The position numbers and the translations under genes were made by a program. Below, one piece after another: positions 1-8,034 of a stretch of 64,000 nucleotides of DNA (positions are counted from its first letter, which is position 1; each line of letters starts with the position of its first letter). Source of the DNA: Anaerococcus prevotii DSM 20548 (GTDB lineage Bacteria; Bacillota; Clostridia; Tissierellales; Peptoniphilaceae). The notes below the pieces were generated by a model, which saw only the letters and a list, made by a program, of their open reading frames with translations, made no database searches and had not been told where the DNA came from. The stretch is from positions 1,670,501-1,734,500 of the forward strand of contig NC_013171.1 in assembly GCF_000024105.1 (NCBI RefSeq), given 5' to 3'.

Positions 1-736
1 CAAGGCCAGAGAAGGCTATATAGCCCTTAGCCAAATCTTCTATCTCCAAGATGAAAAATGATAGACCCATAAGGACTATTACCTTATAAATTTTGCCCAA
101 ATTTATTTTTGAATAAATTATATCAAGGATATATCCTAGTATGATTCCAAAAAGAATTCCTGTAATAATTGATATAGGAATATTTAGAAAACTTCCCATA
201 GAGGCTTGACCTCCTAACTTTAGATTGATAAAAACCGTAAAAAATACTATGGTGTAGACATCATCTATGGAAGAGCCTGCAAGGATTATCTCGGGGATTT
301 TCTTATCTTCTCCATAGCCTTCTTCTATAAGCCTTATCATCCTTGGCACAACTATGGCAGGAGATACTGCCGCAAGGACAGCTCCAAGGATGGCACTGTC
401 GATATAGGGAAGGTTAAAGATTTTATTTGCAAGAAATGTTATAGCGACCATCTCAAAACTTGCTGGAAGGAAGGTCATTAGAATTGCAGGAAGACCGACC
501 TCCCTTAATCTATCAAAAGATAGGCTAAGGCCAGCTCTCGATAGGATTACAACTAGGGCAATCTGCCTTAAGTCCTTTGAAAGAGCTCCTATATCTCCTT
601 TTACTAGTCCCAAGAGATTGGGGCTTATGATGATTCCTGCTAGAAGCATACCCAAGATGGGGGCGAGTTTGATTTTTGAAAAAAGCTTAGAGCCGATAAG
701 ACCTGCTATCATTATAAGTCCGACATTTGTTAACAT
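1..736 (-). CDS. Cation:proton antiporter (CPA1/NhaP-Kef type), 3' end cut by window
   Basis: The first 245 codons of a membrane antiporter are present; the gene runs off the left edge. An ATG at 736 follows a strong AGGAGG five bases upstream. The translation is a chain of hydrophobic helices. It carries motifs typical of the sodium/proton exchanger fold: PILGMLLAGI near residue 30, a segment containing SPAIVVP near 125, and GSSIDDVYTIVFF near 150, where the Asp pair resembles the ion-binding region of CPA1 proteins. The family exchanges Na+ or K+ for protons across the cytoplasmic membrane for pH and salt homeostasis. The ion cannot be told from sequence. Its ribosome binding site abuts the poly-T of the terminator that ends the rnhA operon, so it may depend on readthrough or a weak local promoter. 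Confidence 0.85.
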   Translation of the reverse strand, partial: MLTNVGLIMIAGLIGSKLFSKIKLAPILGMLLAGIIISPNLLGLVKGDIGALSKDLRQIALVVILSRAGLSLSFDRLREVGLPAILMTFLPASFEMVAITFLANKIFNLPYIDSAILGAVLAAVSPAIVVPRMIRLIEEGYGEDKKIPEIILAGSSIDDVYTIVFFTVFINLKLGGQASMGSFLNIPISIITGILFGIILGYILDIIYSKINLGKIYKVIVLMGLSFFILEIEDLAKGYIAFSGL

Positions 737-746
737 TTTTCCTCCT

Positions 747-789
747 AAAAAAGCTGATGGCCCTACAATCAAGTAGAAGTCATCAGCTT
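747..789 (-). terminator. Rho-independent terminator after rnhA
   Basis: The arms AAGCTGATG (751-759) and CATCAGCTT (781-789) form a 9-bp stem. An inner CTAC/GTAG pairing lies within the loop, and a run of six T follows on the minus strand. The T-run leads directly into the AGGAGG of the antiporter gene, so the terminator sits in that gene's leader. Confidence 0.75.
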
Positions 790-852
790 ATAGCGTTTAT
801 TTTACAGGGAAGAACTTCATTTCCCTAAATTTATTTTACTTTTTATTTACCC

Positions 853-1437
853 TTATTCAACTAGGGCACCCTTTTTAGCGAGCCTATCTGCCCAGTCGTT
901 GTACTTATCGTTGGAATGTCCCTTGACCTTGACAAAGCCTATCTTTAGGCTCTTTCTCGCTTCTTTTACAAAGTTTTTGTAAGAGATAGTAAGTGCGTTA
1001 TTGGCCTTCCATTCGTCATTGGCCCAGGAGGAAATTCCCTGGTAGTCGTGATAGATTATTATTTTTTCTCTTTTTTCTTCCAGGGCCTTTTTTATAGCAA
1101 GCTCACTTGCCCTGACCTCTCCTGCTACATTCCTGTGCTTGTAAAAGTCATCTGTGTAGGATTCGTAGAGCTCTTCTTCTCCGTCCTTACTTATGTAGAC
1201 AACCCCTGCCCCGTAGATCTTCTCCTTAAGATTATAAGACCCATCCACATAGGCTATTATTGTTTCATCGTCTACTTCAATCGTCTCTTTTCTATCTTCC
1301 ATAAAGGCTATAGCATCTTCCTTTTTCTTAAAGGACTTGTAGCTCGCATTGGAAAATCCCTTTACTTCCTTAAGGCAAGAATCCCAGGATGTGTATATCC
1401 CAGGATTCCTTCCCCTTTTTACTGCGTAATATTTCAT
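853..1437 (-). CDS. rnhA: Ribonuclease HI with N-terminal hybrid-binding domain
   Basis: This protein degrades the RNA strand of RNA:DNA hybrids in the cytoplasm. Residues 1-50 form an RNase H1 N-terminal (viroplasmin-like) hybrid-binding domain, recognised by KYYAVKRGRNPGIYTSW and the following FSNASYKSF. Residues from about 58 form the RNase H fold. The four acidic catalytic positions are visible: Asp in AYVDGSYN, Glu in GEVRASELA, Asp in IIYHDYQGI and Asp in NDWADRLAKKG. At 194 residues it matches other bacterial RNases of this two-domain type. Its ATG overlaps the amylase stop as ATGA (1434-1437), so the two are translationally coupled. It is the last gene of a four-gene operon and is followed by a terminator. 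Confidence 0.93.
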   Translation of the reverse strand: MKYYAVKRGRNPGIYTSWDSCLKEVKGFSNASYKSFKKKEDAIAFMEDRKETIEVDDETIIAYVDGSYNLKEKIYGAGVVYISKDGEEELYESYTDDFYKHRNVAGEVRASELAIKKALEEKREKIIIYHDYQGISSWANDEWKANNALTISYKNFVKEARKSLKIGFVKVKGHSNDKYNDWADRLAKKGALVE

Positions 1438-2885
1438 AAGCTTTCCTTATTGGCCCAGTAGGTTACAGAGCCTGGACCTACAGTGAATACTCCATTTCCA
1501 TTTTCATCAATTGTGATGTCCTCGTTTTTGCCAGAAAGGTCCACATAAGTCGCTCCTGCCTCGCTCTCTCCTACAAACATTTGCTTTTCAGCCATGTCTT
1601 TGATTGAAATTAGAACAGCAAGTGGCTTATGGTCTTCGTCTCCTCTTCTGACCCAACCTATAACTGAAGGGTCGTCGAAGTAATTGTCTTCCTCGCCGTA
1701 ATTATAATTTTTCCTAACCTTAAGCATATTGTTTATTAGATCGTATTTGGCCTCTGTCTTTACCTCTCCTATTAGTCCATAATAGTCTCCTGCGAAGATA
1801 CATGGATAGCCGTCTTTTCTGAATAGGATCATGGCATAGGCAATCTCCTTAAACCAATCCTCAACCCAGGAGTCTAGAGACTGGCCTGGTTGGCTGTCGT
1901 GGTTATCTACAAAGGTCACAGCTTGGGCAGGGAAGTCTGCCACGATTGTATTATCGAAGATCTTTCTCATGTCGTAGTTACCCATGGACTTGCTTGCTTC
2001 CTGCATATGAAAATGTAGGGGAACATCGAATAAATCTATGTTATAGTCTGTAGTTTCGAGATATTTGGCGATTTCTTCCTTGTTATATTGCCAGAATTCT
2101 CCAAAGAGATAGAAGTTCTCCACGCCCTTTTCATTTATTATATGGTCTGATAGGTCGTGGATGAAGTTAGATGAGATATGCTTTAGGGCGTCGTATCTGA
2201 AGCCATCGACCTTGGTCTCGTCGATAAACCAGTCGGCCCATTTGAAAATCTCTTCCCTTACTTCCGGGTGGTCGTGGTCGATGTCACAATTCATCAGATA
2301 ATCGAAATTGCCCTTCTCTCCTGATACATCCTCTTCCCAATATTTTCCGTCTCCTAGGATTCTAAATATAGCCGAAGTATCACTTTTTACGTCATAGTCC
2401 ACACCTGAGAAATGATAATAGTGCCAAACCATGTCGGAATACTTACCAGCCCTTCCCTTAAAGTCAAAGCCGGTCCAGGCTTCTATGTCCATCTCTCCTG
2501 AGACGTCTTTTTCTCTGTTGTTTTGATCAACCATTACTGCCTTAAATTCTTCTGTAAAGTCAGCATTTCCCTTATGGTTTAGGACCACATCGGCATAGCA
2601 TTTGATCCCAGCATCTTGTAGGGACTTTATAGCGTCAAGGAGCTCTTCCTTGGTTCCGTATTTGGTTCTTATAGTTCCCTTTTGGTCAAACTCTCCAAGA
2701 TCCCAGAGGTCGTAGACACCGTAGCCTACGTCCATATCGCTTCCTCCCTTAGTCATAGGTGGAAGCCACAAGCCATCAATACCATTTTCCTTTAGGGTCT
2801 TGGCATCTTTTTTTAGTTTCTTATAAAAGTCTCCCGATCCGTCTGTGTCCCACTCGAAAGACTGCATCATGACTTCATTGGCCAT
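1434..2885 (-). CDS. amyA: Cytoplasmic alpha-amylase, GH13
   Basis: This 483-residue enzyme hydrolyses alpha-1,4-glucan chains. All four conserved GH13 regions are visible: DVVLNHKGNAD (region I), GFRYDALKHI (region II, nucleophile Asp), LFGEFWQ (region III, acid/base Glu) and FVDNHDSQ (region IV, transition-state Asp). The opening MMQSFEWDTDGSGDFYKKL is typical of the GH13_5 amylases that include E. coli AmyA. There is no signal peptide, so it probably acts inside the cell on storage glucan or imported maltodextrin. It starts two bases after deoC ends and overlaps rnhA by four bases, which indicates a tight operon. The exact substrate is not deducible. Confidence 0.92.
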   Translation of the reverse strand: MANEVMMQSFEWDTDGSGDFYKKLKKDAKTLKENGIDGLWLPPMTKGGSDMDVGYGVYDLWDLGEFDQKGTIRTKYGTKEELLDAIKSLQDAGIKCYADVVLNHKGNADFTEEFKAVMVDQNNREKDVSGEMDIEAWTGFDFKGRAGKYSDMVWHYYHFSGVDYDVKSDTSAIFRILGDGKYWEEDVSGEKGNFDYLMNCDIDHDHPEVREEIFKWADWFIDETKVDGFRYDALKHISSNFIHDLSDHIINEKGVENFYLFGEFWQYNKEEIAKYLETTDYNIDLFDVPLHFHMQEASKSMGNYDMRKIFDNTIVADFPAQAVTFVDNHDSQPGQSLDSWVEDWFKEIAYAMILFRKDGYPCIFAGDYYGLIGEVKTEAKYDLINNMLKVRKNYNYGEEDNYFDDPSVIGWVRRGDEDHKPLAVLISIKDMAEKQMFVGESEAGATYVDLSGKNEDITIDENGNGVFTVGPGSVTYWANKESL

Positions 2886-2887
2886 AC

Positions 2888-3526
2888 TTACTCCTTACAA
2901 ATATCAATTGACTTACTAGCACCAATCCTACTAGCTCCAGCTTCAATCATATCCATGGCTTCTTTTCTAGTATGGATTCCGCCACTTGCCTTAACTTCTA
3001 GCCTATCTCCTACTGTTTCCTTCATAAGTTTTACGTCAGAGACTAAAGCTCCTCCCGTAGAAAATCCTGTAGAAGTCTTTACAAAATCAGCTCCAGCTTC
3101 CTCAGCTAGCTCACAGGCCTTAATCTTTTCCTCGTCTGTTAATAGGCAAGTTTCAATGATTACCTTAAGGATTCTATCTCCTATAGCTTCCTTACAAGCT
3201 CTTATATCATCTAGGACATAGGCATAATCTTTATCCTTAAGTCTTCCGATTGGAATTACCATATCGATCTCGCTTGCCCCGTCTTCTACGGCGCATTTTG
3301 CCTCATAGGCCTTGGCCCTTGTAGCCATTGCTCCTAGTGGAAAGCCAACTACTGCAGCGATTCTTACGTCTTTATTGTAGGCTTTGATATCCTTAACGTA
3401 GGTAGAGTTTACACATACACTGTAGAAATCATTTGCGATAGCTTCATCGACAAGGGTTTTTATCTCGGAAATTTGTGCTTCTGGCTTTAAATTAGTGTGG
3501 TCTATATATGAATTTAGTTTTTTCAT
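2888..3526 (-). CDS. deoC: Deoxyribose-phosphate aldolase
   Basis: DeoC splits 2-deoxyribose-5-phosphate into acetaldehyde and glyceraldehyde-3-phosphate, the last step of deoxynucleoside salvage. The 212-residue protein is a normal-length class I aldolase. It begins with YIDHTNLKPEA, carries the KVIIETCLL strand, and has the Schiff-base lysine in DFVKTSTGFSTGGA, followed by VKASGGIHT. Its ATG overlaps the stop of the upstream phosphatase gene as TAATG at 3526, so the two are coupled. No other deo gene (deoA, deoB, pupG) is beside it, which is unusual for deoC. Confidence 0.95.
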   Translation of the reverse strand: MKKLNSYIDHTNLKPEAQISEIKTLVDEAIANDFYSVCVNSTYVKDIKAYNKDVRIAAVVGFPLGAMATRAKAYEAKCAVEDGASEIDMVIPIGRLKDKDYAYVLDDIRACKEAIGDRILKVIIETCLLTDEEKIKACELAEEAGADFVKTSTGFSTGGALVSDVKLMKETVGDRLEVKASGGIHTRKEAMDMIEAGASRIGASKSIDICKE

Positions 3527-4617
3527 TATTTCTCCTTATATTCGATTTGGACAAGACTAAGGTCATCTTCCTGCTTGCCCCAGGTAAAGTTTTTAATATC
3601 TGTGTAGCTTTTTTCTAGGTCGTGGTAAGATGCAAAATTTTCCCTTAGTCTCTCAAGTCCATACTCACATCTTTTCTCATCCTTCGTCTCTATGGCCCCA
3701 TCGGAAAATAGTAGAAGCCTATCTCCATTTTCCAATTCTATCATCTTTTCGTCATAATTATCTGGCTCTATAATATTTGAAATCATCCTGCCGCTTGCCA
3801 AAAGGTAAGTTACCTCATCATTGCTTTTAGAATACCAAAGGGGAGGACAGTTGTGACCAGCATTGGAAAATGTTAGGGAATCTTTTCCCACATCAAATAT
3901 TCCAAGCCAAGCTGTAAAATATTGACTTGACTCCATGCCAAGTTTTGCGAACTTCTCCCTTAATTTAAATAAAATCTCTGATGGGGAATAGTCAGGGTGT
4001 TTGTCGAGAATGGCATTCATAGTGACCTTGATAAACATAGTCATTATCGAAGCCTTAACCCCATGGCCCATAATATCTGCAATGTAGAGGGCATATTTTC
4101 CTTCTTTAATCTTGATTAGGTCGAAGAAGTCCCCAGAAAGTTCATCACTAGGTATATACTTACTCTTCAAGCTAAGCTTGCCATAGGCCTTGTCCCTAGG
4201 AAGGATGTTAGTTTGAATCTTCTTTACGAATCTAACATCATCGAGCATGTTTCTATTGTTATTAAAAAGCTCAATTTTCATCAGACTTTCACGGGTGATG
4301 TCCCTATATACTTCCACAATCCCCAAAAACTCATCTCCGTTGTAGATTGGAGAAGACTTGATAGAAAAATACCTCTCATCGATTAACTTTTCTTCGATCA
4401 TGGTAGTGTTTCTCACAGCTTCATTCCTATCTCCTAAAAGAAAAGAGGAAGACTCGTCTAGGTAGTTTTTTAGCTCAGAAGACATATCGCACGCTTTCTT
4501 AAAGACATCATTAATAAAGATAGTCTTACCGTTTGTATCGACAATCCTAACCCAATCATCCATAGAATTTAATATGAAAAAATTTTTATCTTCAGTAAAG
4601 TTACTTGTATTTGCCAT
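3526..4617 (-). CDS. PAS domain plus PP2C/SpoIIE-type serine phosphatase (RsbU-like)
   Basis: This 363-residue soluble protein has a PAS sensor domain at about residues 10-125 (DWVRIVDTNGKTIFINDVF, then a YRDITRE end). A SpoIIE/RsbU-type PP2C phosphatase domain follows at about 145-360. Metal-binding acidic motifs are visible: SGDFFDLIKI, YIADIMGHGVKAS and LFSDGAIETKDE. Family members dephosphorylate anti-anti-sigma (STAS) proteins in partner-switching cascades or act in other stress signalling. No rsbV/rsbW-like partner is present in the window, so the target is unknown. It is the first gene of the operon leading into deoC, amyA and rnhA and has its own promoter. Confidence 0.85.
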   Translation of the reverse strand: MANTSNFTEDKNFFILNSMDDWVRIVDTNGKTIFINDVFKKACDMSSELKNYLDESSSFLLGDRNEAVRNTTMIEEKLIDERYFSIKSSPIYNGDEFLGIVEVYRDITRESLMKIELFNNNRNMLDDVRFVKKIQTNILPRDKAYGKLSLKSKYIPSDELSGDFFDLIKIKEGKYALYIADIMGHGVKASIMTMFIKVTMNAILDKHPDYSPSEILFKLREKFAKLGMESSQYFTAWLGIFDVGKDSLTFSNAGHNCPPLWYSKSNDEVTYLLASGRMISNIIEPDNYDEKMIELENGDRLLLFSDGAIETKDEKRCEYGLERLRENFASYHDLEKSYTDIKNFTWGKQEDDLSLVQIEYKEK

Positions 4618-4645
4618 CTCTTCCTACCTTAAACTTGTTATAATA

Positions 4646-4673
4646 ACTATATCTTTTAATAGTTAATTATCAA
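4646..4673 (-). promoter_or_regulatory. Sigma-A promoter for the phosphatase-deoC-amyA-rnhA operon
   Basis: On the minus strand TTGATA (4668-4673) and TATAGT (4646-4651) are separated by 16 bases. They lie about 30 bases upstream of the phosphatase start and downstream of the mur operon terminator. Confidence 0.6.
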
Positions 4674-4700
4674 TATAAAGAGAGTCTACACTTATCCAGT

Positions 4701-4734
4701 AAAAAACCACGGCAAGGAAAATCCCTCCGTGGTT
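4701..4734 (-). terminator. Terminator of the MurNAc operon
   Basis: AACCACGG (4705-4712) pairs with CCGTGGTT (4727-4734). On the minus strand the stem is followed by TTTTTT, just after the murP stop codon. Confidence 0.85.
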
Positions 4735-4745
4735 ATATAAATCTC

Positions 4746-6185
4746 TTATTTAAATTCAAACTTATTAGAATTGTCGAGACTTGCTCCCTCTACATATTTT
4801 TCATCAATACCAAAGAAGTAAGTCGCTACAAAACCTCCTACATATCCTGCAATAAGTCCAGCAAGGTATCCTAGCCATCTATTATTATAAATAAGCGGAA
4901 TCAAGGCAATTCCTGATGGTCCTATGGCTGTAGCTCCGATAGATCCTATTAGACAAATTACAGCACCACCAACTCCACCACCAATACAAGCTGTGATGAA
5001 GGCCTTACCCATTGGTAGGGTTAGGGCGTAGATTAATGGCTCGCCAATTCCAAGAATTCCAACTGGAAGTCCACCCTTAGCTATGGTTTGGATTTGCTTA
5101 TTATTCTTACATTTTACCAAAATCGCAATGGCAGCTCCAACTTGTCCAGCCCCTGCCATAGCAAGTATTGGAAGAAGATAGGTAGCTCCTTGTGATTCAA
5201 TCATAGCTACATGAATTGGGGTGAGTATTTGGTGAAGTCCAAGCATTACCATTGGAAGGAATAAAGCCCCTAGGATAAATCCAGATATTGGTCCACCTAT
5301 ATTGATAACTCCATCTATAAATCCAATTAGCCCATTAGAGATAAGTCCTGCTAGTGGCATAATGATAAACATATGAAGTAGTCCTACAATAATTAGCGAG
5401 ATTGCTGGAACAATTATAATATCCAAAGAATCTGGCACAGCCTTGTGGAGGGCATTTTCAACCTTGGATAAAATCCAAACTGATACTAATACACCAATAA
5501 CTCCTCCTTGACCTGCAGCAAGTGGTGTTCCTAGGAAAATATTATTTATTGGCATATCTGGATTCATTCCAGTAAGATAGACCATTCCTCCAACTACTCC
5601 ACCTAGGCCTTGATTTGCCTTAAAAACTCTCGCTGCATTTATACCTATAAATATATTAAGATAGGCATAAAGACCATTTTTCATAATATTGAGAACTTGG
5701 ATTAATGTTGCCACAGACTCTTGGCTTACGCTGCCTGCTGTAACCATATTTTGTAAAACTGAAGCTACACCACCAATAAGACCTGCCCCAACGAAGGCTG
5801 GAATTAGTGGAACAAATACTGAAGCAATGCTTGATGTAAATTTCTTGAATCCACTTTGCTTTTGCTTAGCCTTGTAGCTTTCTTTGTTTTCCTGGGTTTT
5901 TCTTTGAAGTTTTTCCTTATCAGTTTCTTCGCTAAAGTTGCTATCTGATAGGTTAGCCATAGCTCGTGCTACCTTCTCGCTCTTACCTGGTCCTAGAATT
6001 ACTTGAACTTGTTCTCCTTCTACAAGGCCAAGAACTCCCTCTCTTGATTTGATATTTTCATAAGCAATTAGGTCGGGGTTATTTACTTTTACCCTAACTC
6101 TAGTCATACAATTGATGACTTCTCTTAAGTTTCCTGATCCACCAAAATCTTCTATCAATAATTTGGCTAATTCATTGTTTGTCAT
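4746..6185 (-). CDS. murP: PTS EIIBC transporter for N-acetylmuramic acid (MurP)
   Basis: This PTS permease imports and phosphorylates its sugar. The EIIB domain occupies residues 1-85 with the phosphorylated Cys26 in VINCMTRVRV. A membrane EIIC domain of about ten helices follows from about residue 110. There is no EIIA domain, as in known MurP proteins, so a EIIA encoded elsewhere (Crr-like) must supply the phosphate. The substrate is inferred from position: murP begins two bases after murQ, the etherase for MurNAc-6-phosphate, and shares an operon with mupG and a murR-like regulator. A related glucoside or sucrose EIIBC is the sequence-level alternative, but context makes MurNAc or a MurNAc-containing disaccharide much more likely. 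Confidence 0.85.
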   Translation of the reverse strand: MTNNELAKLLIEDFGGSGNLREVINCMTRVRVKVNNPDLIAYENIKSREGVLGLVEGEQVQVILGPGKSEKVARAMANLSDSNFSEETDKEKLQRKTQENKESYKAKQKQSGFKKFTSSIASVFVPLIPAFVGAGLIGGVASVLQNMVTAGSVSQESVATLIQVLNIMKNGLYAYLNIFIGINAARVFKANQGLGGVVGGMVYLTGMNPDMPINNIFLGTPLAAGQGGVIGVLVSVWILSKVENALHKAVPDSLDIIIVPAISLIIVGLLHMFIIMPLAGLISNGLIGFIDGVINIGGPISGFILGALFLPMVMLGLHQILTPIHVAMIESQGATYLLPILAMAGAGQVGAAIAILVKCKNNKQIQTIAKGGLPVGILGIGEPLIYALTLPMGKAFITACIGGGVGGAVICLIGSIGATAIGPSGIALIPLIYNNRWLGYLAGLIAGYVGGFVATYFFGIDEKYVEGASLDNSNKFEFK

Positions 6186-6186
6186 A

Positions 6187-7062
6187 TCACAAATCCTCTC
6201 TTATAAAACCTTGATTTATTTTTAATATCTCTAGGGCTTTCTCATAACTTATGTTCTTATTTGCCATTATTATTGCAGGTTTTACTTCTCTATTAGCTTC
6301 TTCTAATATTTCTACTGCCCTTTCATAGGAAATTCCTGTCACTTCTACTATAATCTTTCTAGCCCTATCTATAAGCTTCTCATTAGTTGGCCTTAAGTCG
6401 ACCATAAGATTATCATAGACCTTGCCAATCTTAACCATGGCTGTGGTCGATATCATATTGAGAACCATTTTGGTTGCAGTTCCTGCCTTCATCCTGGTAG
6501 AGCCTGTAAGCACTTCCGCTCCAGTTTCTATTTCTATCGGATAATCTACGTGAGAAGAAATTAAGGCATTTTTGTTACAAGCAATAGACCCAGTCTTAGC
6601 ACCTAGCTTTTTAGCGTATTCAACAGCTCCTATGCAGTAAGGAGTTCTACCGCTTGCTGCAATTCCTATAACAAAGTCCTTGGATGTGAGATTTTCCTTA
6701 ATCAAATCTTCTTCTCCTGCCTTTACGCTATCCTCAGCATTTTCTATAGGATGACGGAGGGCATAGTCTCCTCCTGCAATAAGACCTGTTACAAGCTTTG
6801 GATCTACAGAAAAGGTTGGCACAGTCTCAGAGGCATCGAGAACTCCAAGCCTTCCGCTAGTTCCTGCTCCTAGATAAAATAGTCTACCACCATTTCTTAA
6901 AGTCTTTACTACTTCTTCTGTAAGCTTTTCAATATCCTCCAAGGATTGTCCAACACTTCCTGCAATCGTCCTATCTTCTTTATTAATAATCTCCAAAATC
7001 TCCCTAGTAGTCTTTAGATCTAAGTTTGCACTTTTGGGATTTCTATCTTCTGTTGAAGACAA
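6187..7062 (-). CDS. murQ: N-acetylmuramic acid 6-phosphate etherase
   Basis: MurQ cleaves the lactyl ether of MurNAc-6-phosphate to give GlcNAc-6-phosphate and D-lactate. It has the SIS sugar-isomerase fold with the family signature FYLGAGTSGRLGVLDASE near residue 80, a second TGSTRMKAGTATKM segment near 190, and a C-terminal helical domain. Three in-frame starts lie close together: GTG at 7071, ATG at 7068 and TTG at 7062. AAGGAGGTG directly precedes the ATG with almost no spacing but stands eight bases from the TTG. The TTG also gives an N-terminus starting SSTEDRNPKS, as in other MurQ proteins, so I choose it. The gene overlaps mupG by about 20 bases. Confidence 0.93.
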   Translation of the reverse strand: MSSTEDRNPKSANLDLKTTREILEIINKEDRTIAGSVGQSLEDIEKLTEEVVKTLRNGGRLFYLGAGTSGRLGVLDASETVPTFSVDPKLVTGLIAGGDYALRHPIENAEDSVKAGEEDLIKENLTSKDFVIGIAASGRTPYCIGAVEYAKKLGAKTGSIACNKNALISSHVDYPIEIETGAEVLTGSTRMKAGTATKMVLNMISTTAMVKIGKVYDNLMVDLRPTNEKLIDRARKIIVEVTGISYERAVEILEEANREVKPAIIMANKNISYEKALEILKINQGFIREDL

Positions 7063-8032
7063 TCTCATCACCTCCTTTTATATAATCAATTAGTTCAATG
7101 TGTGTAGTATCCACTTTTCCTATAAGATTTCTATCTGATATGATACCTAAATCTCTATTACAGATTTCAATCTCCCCGCTGTATCTTCCAGCCTTCTCGT
7201 TTAGGATTAGTATATCTCCTCTTTTAGCATAGAAGGAAGAACCCGCTTCTACCTTCCTATATTTCCTCTCATTTCTTAGGATATATTCGCTAAGATCCAT
7301 CCTTTGTTTAAAGCCTTTGATATAATTAAATTCATCATTCATATTAACTTTAAGGCTTAACTTATTATCTTTATGAAAATCTCTAATGTTAGAAATATTC
7401 TTATCATCAACCCCTTCAGCCATTATTATAGAATCCATCCCGTATTTTCTATTAAGTTCCACAAAACTTAGGTAGGGATCCTTCAGTCTTTGACTTTCAA
7501 GGGTTGGTAGACTCCTATACATTGGGCCACGCAAGTTCTCATTGCCTGGCACAAAGGCAAGAGTCTCTATTCCTAATGACTTAAATAGATCATTTCTCCT
7601 CCTAAGATAATCTTCTCCTAGACCTGTAAATTCAAGAGGATAGTAGTTGTGTATGGCAAGGATATTATCCTTATTCGCACCGAAGGATAAAATTTCATTT
7701 AGGATTTTCCTATCTATAGTAGAAGCGTTTATAGAAATCCTATTATTCTTACTTAATTCGGCTATCTCTTTGCTATTAAAACCATAATCAAGCCTCAGTA
7801 TAAGGTCCATATCCATAAGTTTTGGATACCTACTAAGGACATCCTTATTTAGATCGACGCAAATCCTAAAGTCTCTTCCAATGGATTTTTCGCAAAGATT
7901 CAAGAACTTTTCGAAAGTATTCTCTCCTTCTGGATAATGAATCGAAGTAAATAAAATATCAAAACCCTCATACTTATTTACTTCTTTTTCTAAATCAAAG
8001 TCCCTATCAAAATATAAAGAAAAACCAAGCAT
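7043..8032 (-). CDS. mupG: 6-phospho-N-acetylmuramidase MupG (DUF871 family)
   Basis: This 329-residue cytoplasmic protein belongs to the DUF871/MupG family. In Staphylococcus aureus, MupG hydrolyses MurNAc-6-phosphate-GlcNAc, the disaccharide delivered by MurP. Family features seen here are GFSLYFDRDFD at the N-terminus, ILFTSIHYPEG, LRLDYGFN, ISINASTI, LAIHNYYPLE and FVPGNENLRGP, marking a TIM barrel, with a smaller beta domain at the C-terminus. It starts two bases after the upstream hydrolase stops and overlaps murQ. The order mupG-murQ-murP matches the staphylococcal cluster, so the cell probably imports disaccharide and cuts it inside. Confidence 0.88.
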   Translation of the reverse strand: MLGFSLYFDRDFDLEKEVNKYEGFDILFTSIHYPEGENTFEKFLNLCEKSIGRDFRICVDLNKDVLSRYPKLMDMDLILRLDYGFNSKEIAELSKNNRISINASTIDRKILNEILSFGANKDNILAIHNYYPLEFTGLGEDYLRRRNDLFKSLGIETLAFVPGNENLRGPMYRSLPTLESQRLKDPYLSFVELNRKYGMDSIIMAEGVDDKNISNIRDFHKDNKLSLKVNMNDEFNYIKGFKQRMDLSEYILRNERKYRKVEAGSSFYAKRGDILILNEKAGRYSGEIEICNRDLGIISDRNLIGKVDTTHIELIDYIKGGDEIVFNRR

Positions 8033-8034
8033 AA

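Noticed and set aside
1048-1461. Plus-strand 137-codon reading frame
   Set aside because: It is antisense to rnhA and its composition is a hydrophobic shadow of that gene. It has no ribosome binding site and no recognisable domain.
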